A DNA stretch of 17,238 nucleotides from CAYQTO01 sp964420455. GTDB lineage: Bacteria; Sumerlaeota; Sumerlaeia; SLMS01. Where the stretch lies: assembly GCA_964420455.1 (NCBI GenBank), contig CAYQTO010000069.1, forward strand, positions 1 to 17,238, in the 5' to 3' direction. Positions 7,814 through 14,051 of this stretch are shown one piece after another. Position numbers and translations under genes: made by a program. A model generated the notes under the pieces. That model searched no databases. It had not been told where the DNA came from and saw nothing but the letters and a program-made list of their open reading frames with translations. Within the stretch, counting starts at the first letter, position 1. Each line of letters starts with the position of its first letter.

Positions 7814-9408
7814 CGCACCACCATCCCCGTCCGGTGCCGAACCCCCGGCTCCGGCATGTGCCCGAGCGGCCGCACCCGCAGCGACTTGAGAAACGTCACC
7901 ACCGCCGCACGATCCTCTTCCGCCAGCGACTCGAACGCCGCCGCCGCCGTTGCCGCCTCGCTCCCCTCGCCCCCGTGCAGGCGGATCGCCTCCTCCAGCG
8001 ACAGCGCCCGCCCGTCGTGCATCCATGGGCCCGTATCCGCCACCCCCCACAGGGGCCGCGTCAGGAACTCATCGCGCCGCACCCGCAGGCTCAAAACGTC
8101 CGTCACCTGATCGCGCACGTCTGCCAGCTGCTCGCCCATGCGGTGGCGCCGCAGGTCGCTATACAGCGGGACATCCACCGATCCGTCCTCGTTCCGGTCG
8201 AGGCGGGGGAGGGCCTCATCCGGCAGCGTCCGGTCGCTCAGGTCGTAGTACCATCCCGGGTAACGCAATCCCTTCCCCTCGCGAGCGTGCTCCCGCATGG
8301 GCGCGAGATCCTCCGGCCGGTCCACCACGAGGCTCATCGTCGGCCCCAGTTCCCGCCGTGCTTTCTGTATGGACACATAGTCCCCGCCCCAGTCGCGCTT
8401 TTCCGCCGGCTCCGTCGCCCGCGGGTCGAACAGGAAGATCGGTCCGTAGTTCATCCGGAGCGACGGCACGTGGCATTCCGCGCAGCCGATCGTCTCGAAC
8501 AGCATCCGGCCGCGTTCTACCGTATCCGCATCCAGCCCCCTCGTATCGGACATGGGCGGCCGCAGCGCGCTCACGAAGAACGTCATCGCCGTCACGTCGC
8601 CCTCCAGGATCTCCTCCCTCACGGCATCCCCGTCGTCCTCGATCAGGTGCCTCACGAGCGCCTCCCGTGGCTGCACGCTGAAGTGAAAGTTCAGCGCCCC
8701 CACCACGAAGTTCCGCACCGACGACGCGATCCCCTTGAACTGGAATGGGCGCACCACCAGGTCGATGCTCACCCCGTCCAGCTCGGAAAGGTCCACGCTC
8801 CCGATGGGGCTGGCGGTCAGATACCCGAAGGACACGCCCTTCGAGATCAGTTCCCGCCGAACCGGTTCGCCCGTGGCGACCGAGTCGAAAATCGCGTTGT
8901 GCCGGATGGTCTGGAGGTCTTCGGACATTTCCTGCGCCAACCGCTCGACATAGCCCGAGCCAAACAGGTGCGGCGGGTTCCGCACAAACGCCTCCTCCAG
9001 CGCCTCCGTCCCCTCCAGGCTGATCACGTTCGAGGCGATGCCCCCGCTTCCCCCCACCGTTCCCGGCTCCCGCGGCATCTCCAGGCCGTCCATCGCCCGC
9101 ATCCCCATCCGCGAGTGGCACTCCATGCAGGACTGCGCGTCGAGGCCGTTGATCCGTATATACGGCAACGCCCCGGGGAGGTCCGCCGCAGCGCCTTGCC
9201 GGGGGCCGTCGGGCCCCTCGCCATAGTGATCCTCCATCGTGAAGCTGTTGGAAAACAGGTGCAGCCCGCGATAGAACAGGGTCGTTGCGTCCACCTCGCC
9301 GGCGTTGATCGCGTCCTGCGGCGTCGACACCCCGGGCTCCAGGTTGCGTGCCTCCACTCCCCCCGCCAGCAGCAGGCACCCCAGAAAGATCGAAACAGCA
9401 CAGCGCAT
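7810..9408 (-). CDS. Secreted dihaem cytochrome, DHOR/MauG-related putative peroxidase
   Basis: A 532-residue exported c-type cytochrome. MRCAVSIFLGCLLLAGGVEA is a signal peptide, so the mature protein should be periplasmic or outer-surface. Two haem-attachment CxxCH sites are present: CMECH at 94-98 and CAECH at 309-313. The region after the second (PLWGVADTGPWMHDGRA, then EEAIRLHGGE) is the hallmark of the di-haem oxidoreductase family (DHOR, formerly DUF1111), related to MauG and bacterial cytochrome c peroxidases. DRNEDGSVD at 404-412 resembles a calcium-binding loop. The start at 9408 was chosen because of the signal peptide and GGAG 9 nt upstream; the frame is open to 9699 but would run back through the pnp terminator. 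Whether it is a peroxidase, an electron-transfer partner or an oxygenase is unknown. Confidence 0.88.
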   Translation of the reverse strand: MRCAVSIFLGCLLLAGGVEARNLEPGVSTPQDAINAGEVDATTLFYRGLHLFSNSFTMEDHYGEGPDGPRQGAAADLPGALPYIRINGLDAQSCMECHSRMGMRAMDGLEMPREPGTVGGSGGIASNVISLEGTEALEEAFVRNPPHLFGSGYVERLAQEMSEDLQTIRHNAIFDSVATGEPVRRELISKGVSFGYLTASPIGSVDLSELDGVSIDLVVRPFQFKGIASSVRNFVVGALNFHFSVQPREALVRHLIEDDGDAVREEILEGDVTAMTFFVSALRPPMSDTRGLDADTVERGRMLFETIGCAECHVPSLRMNYGPIFLFDPRATEPAEKRDWGGDYVSIQKARRELGPTMSLVVDRPEDLAPMREHAREGKGLRYPGWYYDLSDRTLPDEALPRLDRNEDGSVDVPLYSDLRRHRMGEQLADVRDQVTDVLSLRVRRDEFLTRPLWGVADTGPWMHDGRALSLEEAIRLHGGEGSEAATAAAAFESLAEEDRAAVVTFLKSLRVRPLGHMPEPGVRHRTGMVVR

Positions 9409-9417
9409 CTTACTTTT

Positions 9418-9421
9418 CTCC
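9418..9421 (-). promoter_or_regulatory. Ribosome binding site of the DHOR cytochrome gene
   Basis: GGAG on the minus strand, 9 nt before the ATG at 9408. It supports starting at the signal peptide. Confidence 0.6.
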
Positions 9422-9458
9422 GTCTTTAGCGTGATGGAATCGGCGGTGGATGTCACGC

Positions 9459-9496
9459 AAAAGCGGACGGCCCCGCCTCTGGGAGAGGCGGGGCCG
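9459..9496 (-). terminator. Intrinsic terminator downstream of pnp
   Basis: A perfect 13-bp GC-rich stem (arms 9468-9480 and 9484-9496, loop of three bases), read on the minus strand 31 nt after the pnp stop. A short TTTT run follows 5 nt after the stem. The stem is very strong but the U-tract is short and displaced, so efficiency is uncertain. It separates pnp from the DHOR cytochrome gene. Confidence 0.65.
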
Positions 9497-9526
9497 CGGG
9501 AGGTCCGTGAGTCCTGCTGGGTGGGA

Positions 9527-11863
9527 TCAGTCGTCGCGGCGGGGTGCGCGCGGGCGGCGGGGACGGCGGGAACGTCCGCTCTCGTCACCCCCCCGGTCAC
9601 TCCGGTCGCGATCGCCCCGGTCACTCCGTTCGGGGCGGCTTTCTCCCGAGTCGCGCCGTCCACCGTCGCGGTCGCGCCGGCCGCCATCCCGCCGGCCACC
9701 CCGGTCCTCGCCCCCCCCTTCCAGCGCGCCTTCCGGCTTCTCGATCAGCGCCTTCCGGCTCAGCCGGATCCGGCCGCGATCCTTGTCCACCTCCAGCACC
9801 TTCACCTTCACCATCTCCCCCTCGGAAAGCACCTCGTCCACCGTCCCTACGCGCCGGTGCTCCAGCTCGCTGATGTGGATCATGCCGTCCTTGTTTGGCG
9901 TCAGCTGGACGATCGCCCCGTGCTCGGTGATGCGCACCACCGGCGCCTCGAAGATTTCCCCCGGCTCGATCTCGCGGATGATGTTCATCACCAGCGACTT
10001 CGCCCGATCCATCGATTCCGCGTTGTCCGCCGTGATGTAGCAGTTGCCGTCGTCCTCGATGTCCACGCGGGCACCGGACTGCTCCACGATCGACTTGATC
10101 ATCTTGCCGCCCGGGCCAATCACTGCCGCGATCTTGTCCTGCGGCAGGGTGATCACATTCACTCGCGGCACGTGCGGCTTCATCTCCGCCCGGTGCTCAG
10201 CGATCGTCTCCTCCATCTTCAGGAGGATGTGCTCCCGGGCGCCACGCGCCTGCTCGAGCGCCCGCGCCATCACATCCCGCGTCAGCCCCTCGATCTTGAT
10301 GTCCATCTGCAGCGCTGTGATGCCCTCCCGCGTCCCGGCAACCTTGAAGTCCATGTCGCCGACGTGGTCCTCGATGCCCTGGATGTCCGTCAGCACCTCC
10401 AGCTCGCCCGCGTCGTCGGTGATCAGGCCCATGGCGATGCCCGCCACCGGCGCCAGCAGCGGCACGCCCGCGTCCATCAGCGCCATCGACGTGCTGCAAA
10501 CGGTCGCCATCGACGACGAGCCGTTCGACTCGAGGATCTCCACCACCGATCGCACCGTGTAGGGGAACTCCTCGATCGTCGGCAGGATGGGTGTCACGGC
10601 GCGCTCGGCCAGGGCCCCGTGGCCGATCTCGCGGCGGCCCGGCCCACGCGGCGGCCGCGCCTCGCCCACCGAGAAAGATGGGAAGTTGTAATGCAGCAGG
10701 AACCGCTTGTAGCTGATTCCCGTCATGTCGTCGATCATCTGCTTGTCGTCCACGCTGCCAAGCGTCACCACCGCCAGCGCCTGCGTCTGGCCCCGTGTAA
10801 AGACGGCCGAGCCGTGCACCGAAGGCAGCACATCGATCTCCGACCAGATCGGGCGCACCTCCGTCGGCTTGCGGCCATCCGCACGGATCCCCTCCTTGAT
10901 CACGCGCCGCCGCATCGCCTTCTCGTCCAGCAGGTGCACCGCCTCCGCGATCTCACCCTCACGCTCGGGGAACTTCCCGATCAGCTCCGCGGTGATTTCC
11001 TCCACCGCCTGCGCCACGCGCGCGTCGCGCGCCACCTTTTCGTGCGTCGCCGCGATCTCCTTGATGTGCGGCGGGATCAGCTTGGCCACCTCGCCGAGCA
11101 GATCCATGTCCGGCTGCTTCTCCTCGAAGGTCAGCTTCGGCTTCCCGCAGGCCTCGCGCAGCATGTCGATCGAGGCCACGATCGTCTTGATCTGCTCGTG
11201 CGCCAGCTCCAGCGCCTCCACGATCGACTCCTCGTCGACCTCGTTCGCGCCGCACTCCACCATGTTGATTCCGTCAACATGGCCACCCACAATCAGGTCC
11301 AGGTCCGACGTCTCCGTCTCCGTCCGCGTCGGGTTCACCAGAAACTCATCGTCCTCGTTCAGGCCGATGCGCACGCCCGCAACCGGCTTCGCGAACGGAA
11401 TCTCGGAGATATGCAGCGCCGCGCTCGCCGCGCACATCGCCACCAGCTCCGCCGGGTGATCCTTGTCGCTCGACAGGATCACCAGATACACCTGCACCTC
11501 GTTCTTGAAGCCCTTGGGAAACAGCGGCCGGATCACGCGATCAATCAGCCGCGCCCGAAGCGTCTCTCCATCGGACGGACGCGCCTCCCGCTTGAAGAAC
11601 CCGCCGGGGATACGCCCCCCCGCGTAGAACTTCTCCCGGTAGTCCACCATCAGCGGGAAAAAGTCGCGGTCCGACTCTGTAGGCGAAATCACCGCCGCGG
11701 CCAGCACCACCGTGTTGCCCACCCTGGCGACCACGGAGCCGGCCGCCTGCTTCGCCAGCTTGCCGGTCCGGAATTCGATCTCTTTGCCCGACCCAAAGTC
11801 GGCGGTGACCACATGCTCGTCAAAGTTCAGACCTTCCGTGGTCTGAACGCTCGGTTTGCTCAT
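9527..11863 (-). CDS. pnp: Polyribonucleotide nucleotidyltransferase (PNPase)
   Basis: Phosphorolytic 3'-to-5' exoribonuclease and RNA-tailing enzyme; a homotrimer that degrades mRNA, often in a degradosome. Domain order is complete in 778 residues: first RNase PH-like domain (about 18-150), helical linker (245-325), second RNase PH domain (330-560) with RREIGHGALAERAV and the catalytic aspartate cluster TDIQGIEDHVGDMDF (492-506), KH domain with GPGG at 583-586, and S1 domain (635-705). Residues 712-778 form an extra tail made almost only of Arg, Gly, Asp, Ser and Pro, so PNPase here is about 70 residues longer than E. coli (711) or Bacillus (705). The ATG has AGGAG 10 nt upstream. rpsO lies upstream, the classic arrangement. 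A perfect hairpin sits in codons 6-13. Confidence 0.98.
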   Translation of the reverse strand: MSKPSVQTTEGLNFDEHVVTADFGSGKEIEFRTGKLAKQAAGSVVARVGNTVVLAAAVISPTESDRDFFPLMVDYREKFYAGGRIPGGFFKREARPSDGETLRARLIDRVIRPLFPKGFKNEVQVYLVILSSDKDHPAELVAMCAASAALHISEIPFAKPVAGVRIGLNEDDEFLVNPTRTETETSDLDLIVGGHVDGINMVECGANEVDEESIVEALELAHEQIKTIVASIDMLREACGKPKLTFEEKQPDMDLLGEVAKLIPPHIKEIAATHEKVARDARVAQAVEEITAELIGKFPEREGEIAEAVHLLDEKAMRRRVIKEGIRADGRKPTEVRPIWSEIDVLPSVHGSAVFTRGQTQALAVVTLGSVDDKQMIDDMTGISYKRFLLHYNFPSFSVGEARPPRGPGRREIGHGALAERAVTPILPTIEEFPYTVRSVVEILESNGSSSMATVCSTSMALMDAGVPLLAPVAGIAMGLITDDAGELEVLTDIQGIEDHVGDMDFKVAGTREGITALQMDIKIEGLTRDVMARALEQARGAREHILLKMEETIAEHRAEMKPHVPRVNVITLPQDKIAAVIGPGGKMIKSIVEQSGARVDIEDDGNCYITADNAESMDRAKSLVMNIIREIEPGEIFEAPVVRITEHGAIVQLTPNKDGMIHISELEHRRVGTVDEVLSEGEMVKVKVLEVDKDRGRIRLSRKALIEKPEGALEGGGEDRGGRRDGGRRDRDGGRRDSGESRPERSDRGDRDRSDRGGDESGRSRRPRRPRAPRRDD
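9591..9628 (-). repeat. Direct repeat in the pnp tail coding sequence
   Basis: The 14-bp word CCCCGGTCACTCCG (plus strand) occurs at 9591-9604 and again at 9615-9628, a 24-bp period. It encodes a repeated Arg-Ser-Asp-Arg-Gly unit in the disordered C-terminal tail of PNPase and suggests the tail grew by short in-frame duplication. Confidence 0.7.
11825..11848 (-). promoter_or_regulatory. Perfect hairpin inside the first codons of pnp
   Basis: Arms GTTCAGACC (11825-11833) and GGTCTGAAC (11840-11848) form an uninterrupted 9-bp stem with a 6-base loop, beginning 15 nt after the pnp ATG. A perfect stem this close to a start codon can slow initiation or be an RNase III site. A regulatory role is inferred. 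Confidence 0.5.
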
Positions 11864-11873
11864 GTATCAAGCA

Positions 11874-11878
11874 CTCCT
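11874..11878 (-). promoter_or_regulatory. Ribosome binding site of pnp
   Basis: AGGAG on the minus strand, 10 nt before the pnp ATG at 11863. Confidence 0.75.
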
Positions 11879-11933
11879 GAAAAGTTGAGGGGGTGGCCCT
11901 CGCTTGCTTCCCGGGAGTCTCGGAATTTACATC

Positions 11934-11963
11934 CGCCACCCGCCTTGCGGCAGGCCGGTGGCG
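11934..11963 (-). promoter_or_regulatory. Hairpin in the pnp leader
   Basis: An inverted repeat with 7-bp outer arms (11934-11940 with 11957-11963), one mismatch, a 4-bp inner stem (11942-11945 with 11952-11955) and a 6-base loop. It lies about 70 nt before the pnp ATG. No T-run follows, so it is not a terminator. Confidence 0.5.
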
Positions 11964-12059
11964 CATACAAATCCCGGCTCCGGGGAGGGTCCGCGAAATC
12001 CTGCCCCCGGACAAATCATTCAGCTTTGGCCGCCGGTGTCACCTCCTTTTCCTCCCCGG

Positions 12060-12100
12060 AAAAAAGCAATCGGGGCGTGGCGGTCTTTCCGCAACGCCCC
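12060..12100 (-). terminator. Intrinsic terminator of rpsO
   Basis: On the minus strand a hairpin with arms 12089-12100 and 12072-12083 (7 bp, one mismatch, 4 bp; loop AAAGA) is followed by GATTGC and six T residues. This is a standard rho-independent terminator 69 nt after the rpsO stop, so pnp may need its own promoter or read-through. Confidence 0.8.
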
Positions 12101-12169
12101 CCTGTTGCTTCGCATCCGGATGGAACGGCTTCCGATTCGCCCCTGGCAGCCTTGATGACCCGCAAACGC

Positions 12170-12448
12170 TCAGCTCTTGATGTCGCGGATGCCCAGGCGG
12201 GCGATCAGCGCACGATAGCGCTCGATGTTCGTCTTCTTGAGATAAAGAAGGAGACGGCGCCGCTGGCCGACGAGCATCAGCAGCCCCCGCTTGCCCGTGT
12301 GGTCCTTCTTGTGATCCTTGAAGTGTTCCGTCAGATTGTTGATGCGCTCCGTCAGGATTGCCACCTGGACCTCCGGCGAACCGGTGTCCGTCTCGTGGGT
12401 CTTGTACTCCTCGATGAGCGTCTTTTTGCGATCCGTGGTGATGGACAT
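12170..12448 (-). CDS. rpsO: 30S ribosomal protein S15
   Basis: Small-subunit primary binding protein that contacts 16S rRNA helices 20-22 and bridges to the 50S subunit. The 92 residues show the family pattern throughout: a helical start (RKKTLIEEYKTHETDTGSPE), VQVAILTERINNLTEHFKDH, then KKDHTGKRGLLMLVGQRRRL and YLKKTNIERYRALIARLGIR. The frame is open upstream to 12565, but those 39 residues are not part of S15. I chose the ATG at 12448; GGAG lies 12 nt before it, a somewhat long spacing. It is followed by its own terminator and then pnp. Confidence 0.97.
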   Translation of the reverse strand: MSITTDRKKTLIEEYKTHETDTGSPEVQVAILTERINNLTEHFKDHKKDHTGKRGLLMLVGQRRRLLLYLKKTNIERYRALIARLGIRDIKS

Positions 12449-12501
12449 GCGACTGGGTCTCTCCAGTGTGGAAATTGAGCCAGGAGCGAAGCAATCCGCG
12501 G

Positions 12502-12520
12502 GAGAGGCGCGAGACCCCTC
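12502..12520 (-). promoter_or_regulatory. Short hairpin in the putative rpsO leader
   Basis: Six base pairs (12515-12520 with 12502-12507, one G-T pair) around a 7-base loop, about 55-70 nt before the rpsO ATG. S15 often represses its own mRNA through leader structures, so this may matter, but the stem is short and the role is inferred. Confidence 0.25.
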
Positions 12521-12536
12521 GCCCAAGGCGACCGAA

Positions 12537-12565
12537 AAGCTCTGTCTCCCATCACCCCATGTCAA
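12537..12565 (-). promoter_or_regulatory. Possible sigma-70-type promoter of rpsO
   Basis: A perfect -35 hexamer TTGACA (12560-12565) is followed after 17 nt by GAGCTT (12537-12542), a poor -10. It would give a leader of roughly 80 nt before rpsO. The spacing and -35 are good; the -10 is the weak point. Confidence 0.4.
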
Positions 12566-12658
12566 GCCCCGAAACAGACACCCCCCGGACGGGAGCTGCT
12601 CCGATTCAGGGAACCGGCTCCCGATCCCGCCGCAAAGGGACCGCTCCCTCCTTACCCC

Positions 12659-13969
12659 TCAATAGACCACCATCGACGCCTTCTCTCCCTCCTCCACGAC
12701 GATATAAACGGGATAATCCTGCATGGGAAAGTTCCCAATCACAAGGTCGCCGTTGTCCTCGCTGATCGTTGCGTTGGGCGCCCCCACCCCAATGCCATCC
12801 ACAAACCGCACCCCTCGCCCGGCGGCGTCCCGGAGCCTTACCGTCACCCGCTGGGGGCTCATGGTCGTCCGCGCCAGCGGCCACCGCGGTGTCCACAGCG
12901 CCACCACCGTTTCGCCCGACGGCAGGGCGAAGAAGCGCCGTTCGTAGCTCCCCGAGAATCCCGTTACCCGCGTCCGGAACGGGTCCCCCACGGTAGTCGT
13001 CCCCGCTCGAAACAGATCCACTGCCGTCTTGAAGGCGTGAAACGCCGGCCGCGGCGAGTGGTCCGCAAACACCAGCCCCCAGGCCGGCGGGTCCACATCC
13101 CCATTCTCGGACCACGGGTGCATCGAGAACCAGATCGACACCTCGATGTCGCTGCCGAGGTTCGTCACCAACTGGCGGGCGACCACCCGCGCGAGGTTCG
13201 GCTCGCTCAGGTTGAAAGCGTGCGCCGTGTAGCCCCACTCGCCGGACCAGATCGGGATGTCCCGGTCCGTGTACTGGGCCATCAACGACCGCAGCGTCGT
13301 GTAGTCCGCCCGGGCCGTCTCCGGCGACTCCTCCCGGTACGGGTGCACCGTCAGCACGTCGATGTGGTCCAGAAGCCCGTTCTGAAAGCACGTCGTCAGA
13401 TAATCGAACGGAATTGCCGAAGTCGATCCGCCGGCTATCACCGCCTCGGGATTCGCCTCGCGAAGGCGCGGCGCCGTCACCGCCACGAGTTTCGCGTAAT
13501 CCTCCGCGTCCGGCTCCCGGCCCCAGAACTGTTCCAAGTTCGGCTCGTTCCAGATTTCCCAATAGGTCACCTCGTCCCGGTATCGCAGCGCCGCCTGGTA
13601 CGCGTACTCGGCGAAGGCCTCCCGGCCCTCATCGGTGGAGGGCCCCGCCTCGTCGTCGTACAGCGGGTTTCCGTACGACAGGATCGGGAAGGGTTCCAGT
13701 CCCCGGTCTCGGATCATCTCGATCGCGAGGTCCGTCGGCCATCCCGGCGGGTTGAAGTTGTACTCGCCGGGGGTGGTTTCGACTTGGCCCCACCAGCAAA
13801 GGTCGAAACGCGCCCAGGCTGAGTTGGCGGCCGCCGACGCGTCGAGTACCTCCGTCAGGTTGGGCTGGTTGGGCCAGACCACCTGGGCGCCGATGGGGGG
13901 GCGGGGGGCGGCGTGGGCGCTGGCAGCAAGGAGGACGGCGGCGACGGCCGGGATCAGGGGGCGAATCAT
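12659..13969 (-). CDS. Secreted clan-A glycoside hydrolase (GH39/GH5-like)
   Basis: A 436-residue exported enzyme. MIRPLIPAVAAVLLAASAHA is a signal peptide. The mature part looks like a (beta/alpha)8 barrel of clan GH-A: YWEIWNEPN holds the acid/base Glu142, and IWSGEWGYT holds the likely nucleophile Glu244. HIDVLTVHPY (202-211) between them is typical of GH39 and related PslG-type proteins. A beta-rich C-terminal domain (about 335-430) ends in DYPVYIVVEEG, as in many clan-A enzymes. The substrate cannot be read; plant or microbial polysaccharide or beta-xyloside/glucoside are possible. It is probably periplasmic or secreted. GGAG lies 12 nt before the ATG, and a palindromic operator-like site lies 25 nt upstream. 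No convincing terminator follows the gene. Confidence 0.85.
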   Translation of the reverse strand: MIRPLIPAVAAVLLAASAHAAPRPPIGAQVVWPNQPNLTEVLDASAAANSAWARFDLCWWGQVETTPGEYNFNPPGWPTDLAIEMIRDRGLEPFPILSYGNPLYDDEAGPSTDEGREAFAEYAYQAALRYRDEVTYWEIWNEPNLEQFWGREPDAEDYAKLVAVTAPRLREANPEAVIAGGSTSAIPFDYLTTCFQNGLLDHIDVLTVHPYREESPETARADYTTLRSLMAQYTDRDIPIWSGEWGYTAHAFNLSEPNLARVVARQLVTNLGSDIEVSIWFSMHPWSENGDVDPPAWGLVFADHSPRPAFHAFKTAVDLFRAGTTTVGDPFRTRVTGFSGSYERRFFALPSGETVVALWTPRWPLARTTMSPQRVTVRLRDAAGRGVRFVDGIGVGAPNATISEDNGDLVIGNFPMQDYPVYIVVEEGEKASMVVY

Positions 13970-13994
13970 GGGATTTTCTGGCTCCGGGATTTCT

Positions 13995-14006
13995 GTAACC
14001 GGTTAC
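13995..14006. promoter_or_regulatory. Perfect palindrome resembling a LacI-family operator
   Basis: GTAACCGGTTAC is a 12-bp perfect palindrome with a central CG, the pattern of LacI/GalR-family operators. It lies in the 82-bp gap between uvrA and the glycoside hydrolase, ending 25 nt before the hydrolase ATG. A weak promoter (TTGCGT, 17 nt, TAACCG) would overlap it, which fits repression. No regulator gene is in the window. Confidence 0.55.
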
Positions 14007-14051
14007 GCGGTCCCCCCAACCAACGCAATCGCTTCCAACAGTCCCCCGCCC

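Larger units (their letters stand above)
11864..12059 (-). promoter_or_regulatory. Structured leader region of pnp
   Basis: The rpsO-pnp gap is 306 bp. After the rpsO terminator, the minus strand contains several elements in this order. A 10-bp long-range stem pairs 12051-12060 with 11979-11988. AAAGGAGGTGA, a perfect complement of the 16S 3' end, lies just inside it (12039-12049). A 5-bp stem (12008-12012 with 11989-11993) abuts the long-range stem. A separate hairpin lies at 11934-11963. The pnp ribosome binding site comes last. I see no clear promoter hexamers and no conserved protein. The arrangement suggests a leader RNA with more than one fold; function is inferred, not shown. Confidence 0.45.

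Noticed and set aside
9409..9699. N-terminal extension of the DHOR cytochrome into the pnp tail
   Set aside because: It would place a strong terminator inside the gene and bury the signal peptide; the ATG at 9408 has its own ribosome binding site.
9305..12478. 1057-codon plus-strand open frame opposite pnp, rpsO and the cytochrome start
   Set aside because: Its His/Arg/Leu-rich translation has no recognisable domain, and it crosses two terminators and three genes on the other strand; pnp and rpsO are certain.
12566..12658. Terminator after the glycoside hydrolase
   Set aside because: Only short stems of 4-5 bp without a T-run are present on the minus strand, so no terminator is called.
13970..14051. 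GTAACCGGTTAC as a uvrA terminator
   Set aside because: A continuous palindrome has no loop and no T-run follows; its position near the hydrolase start fits an operator better.
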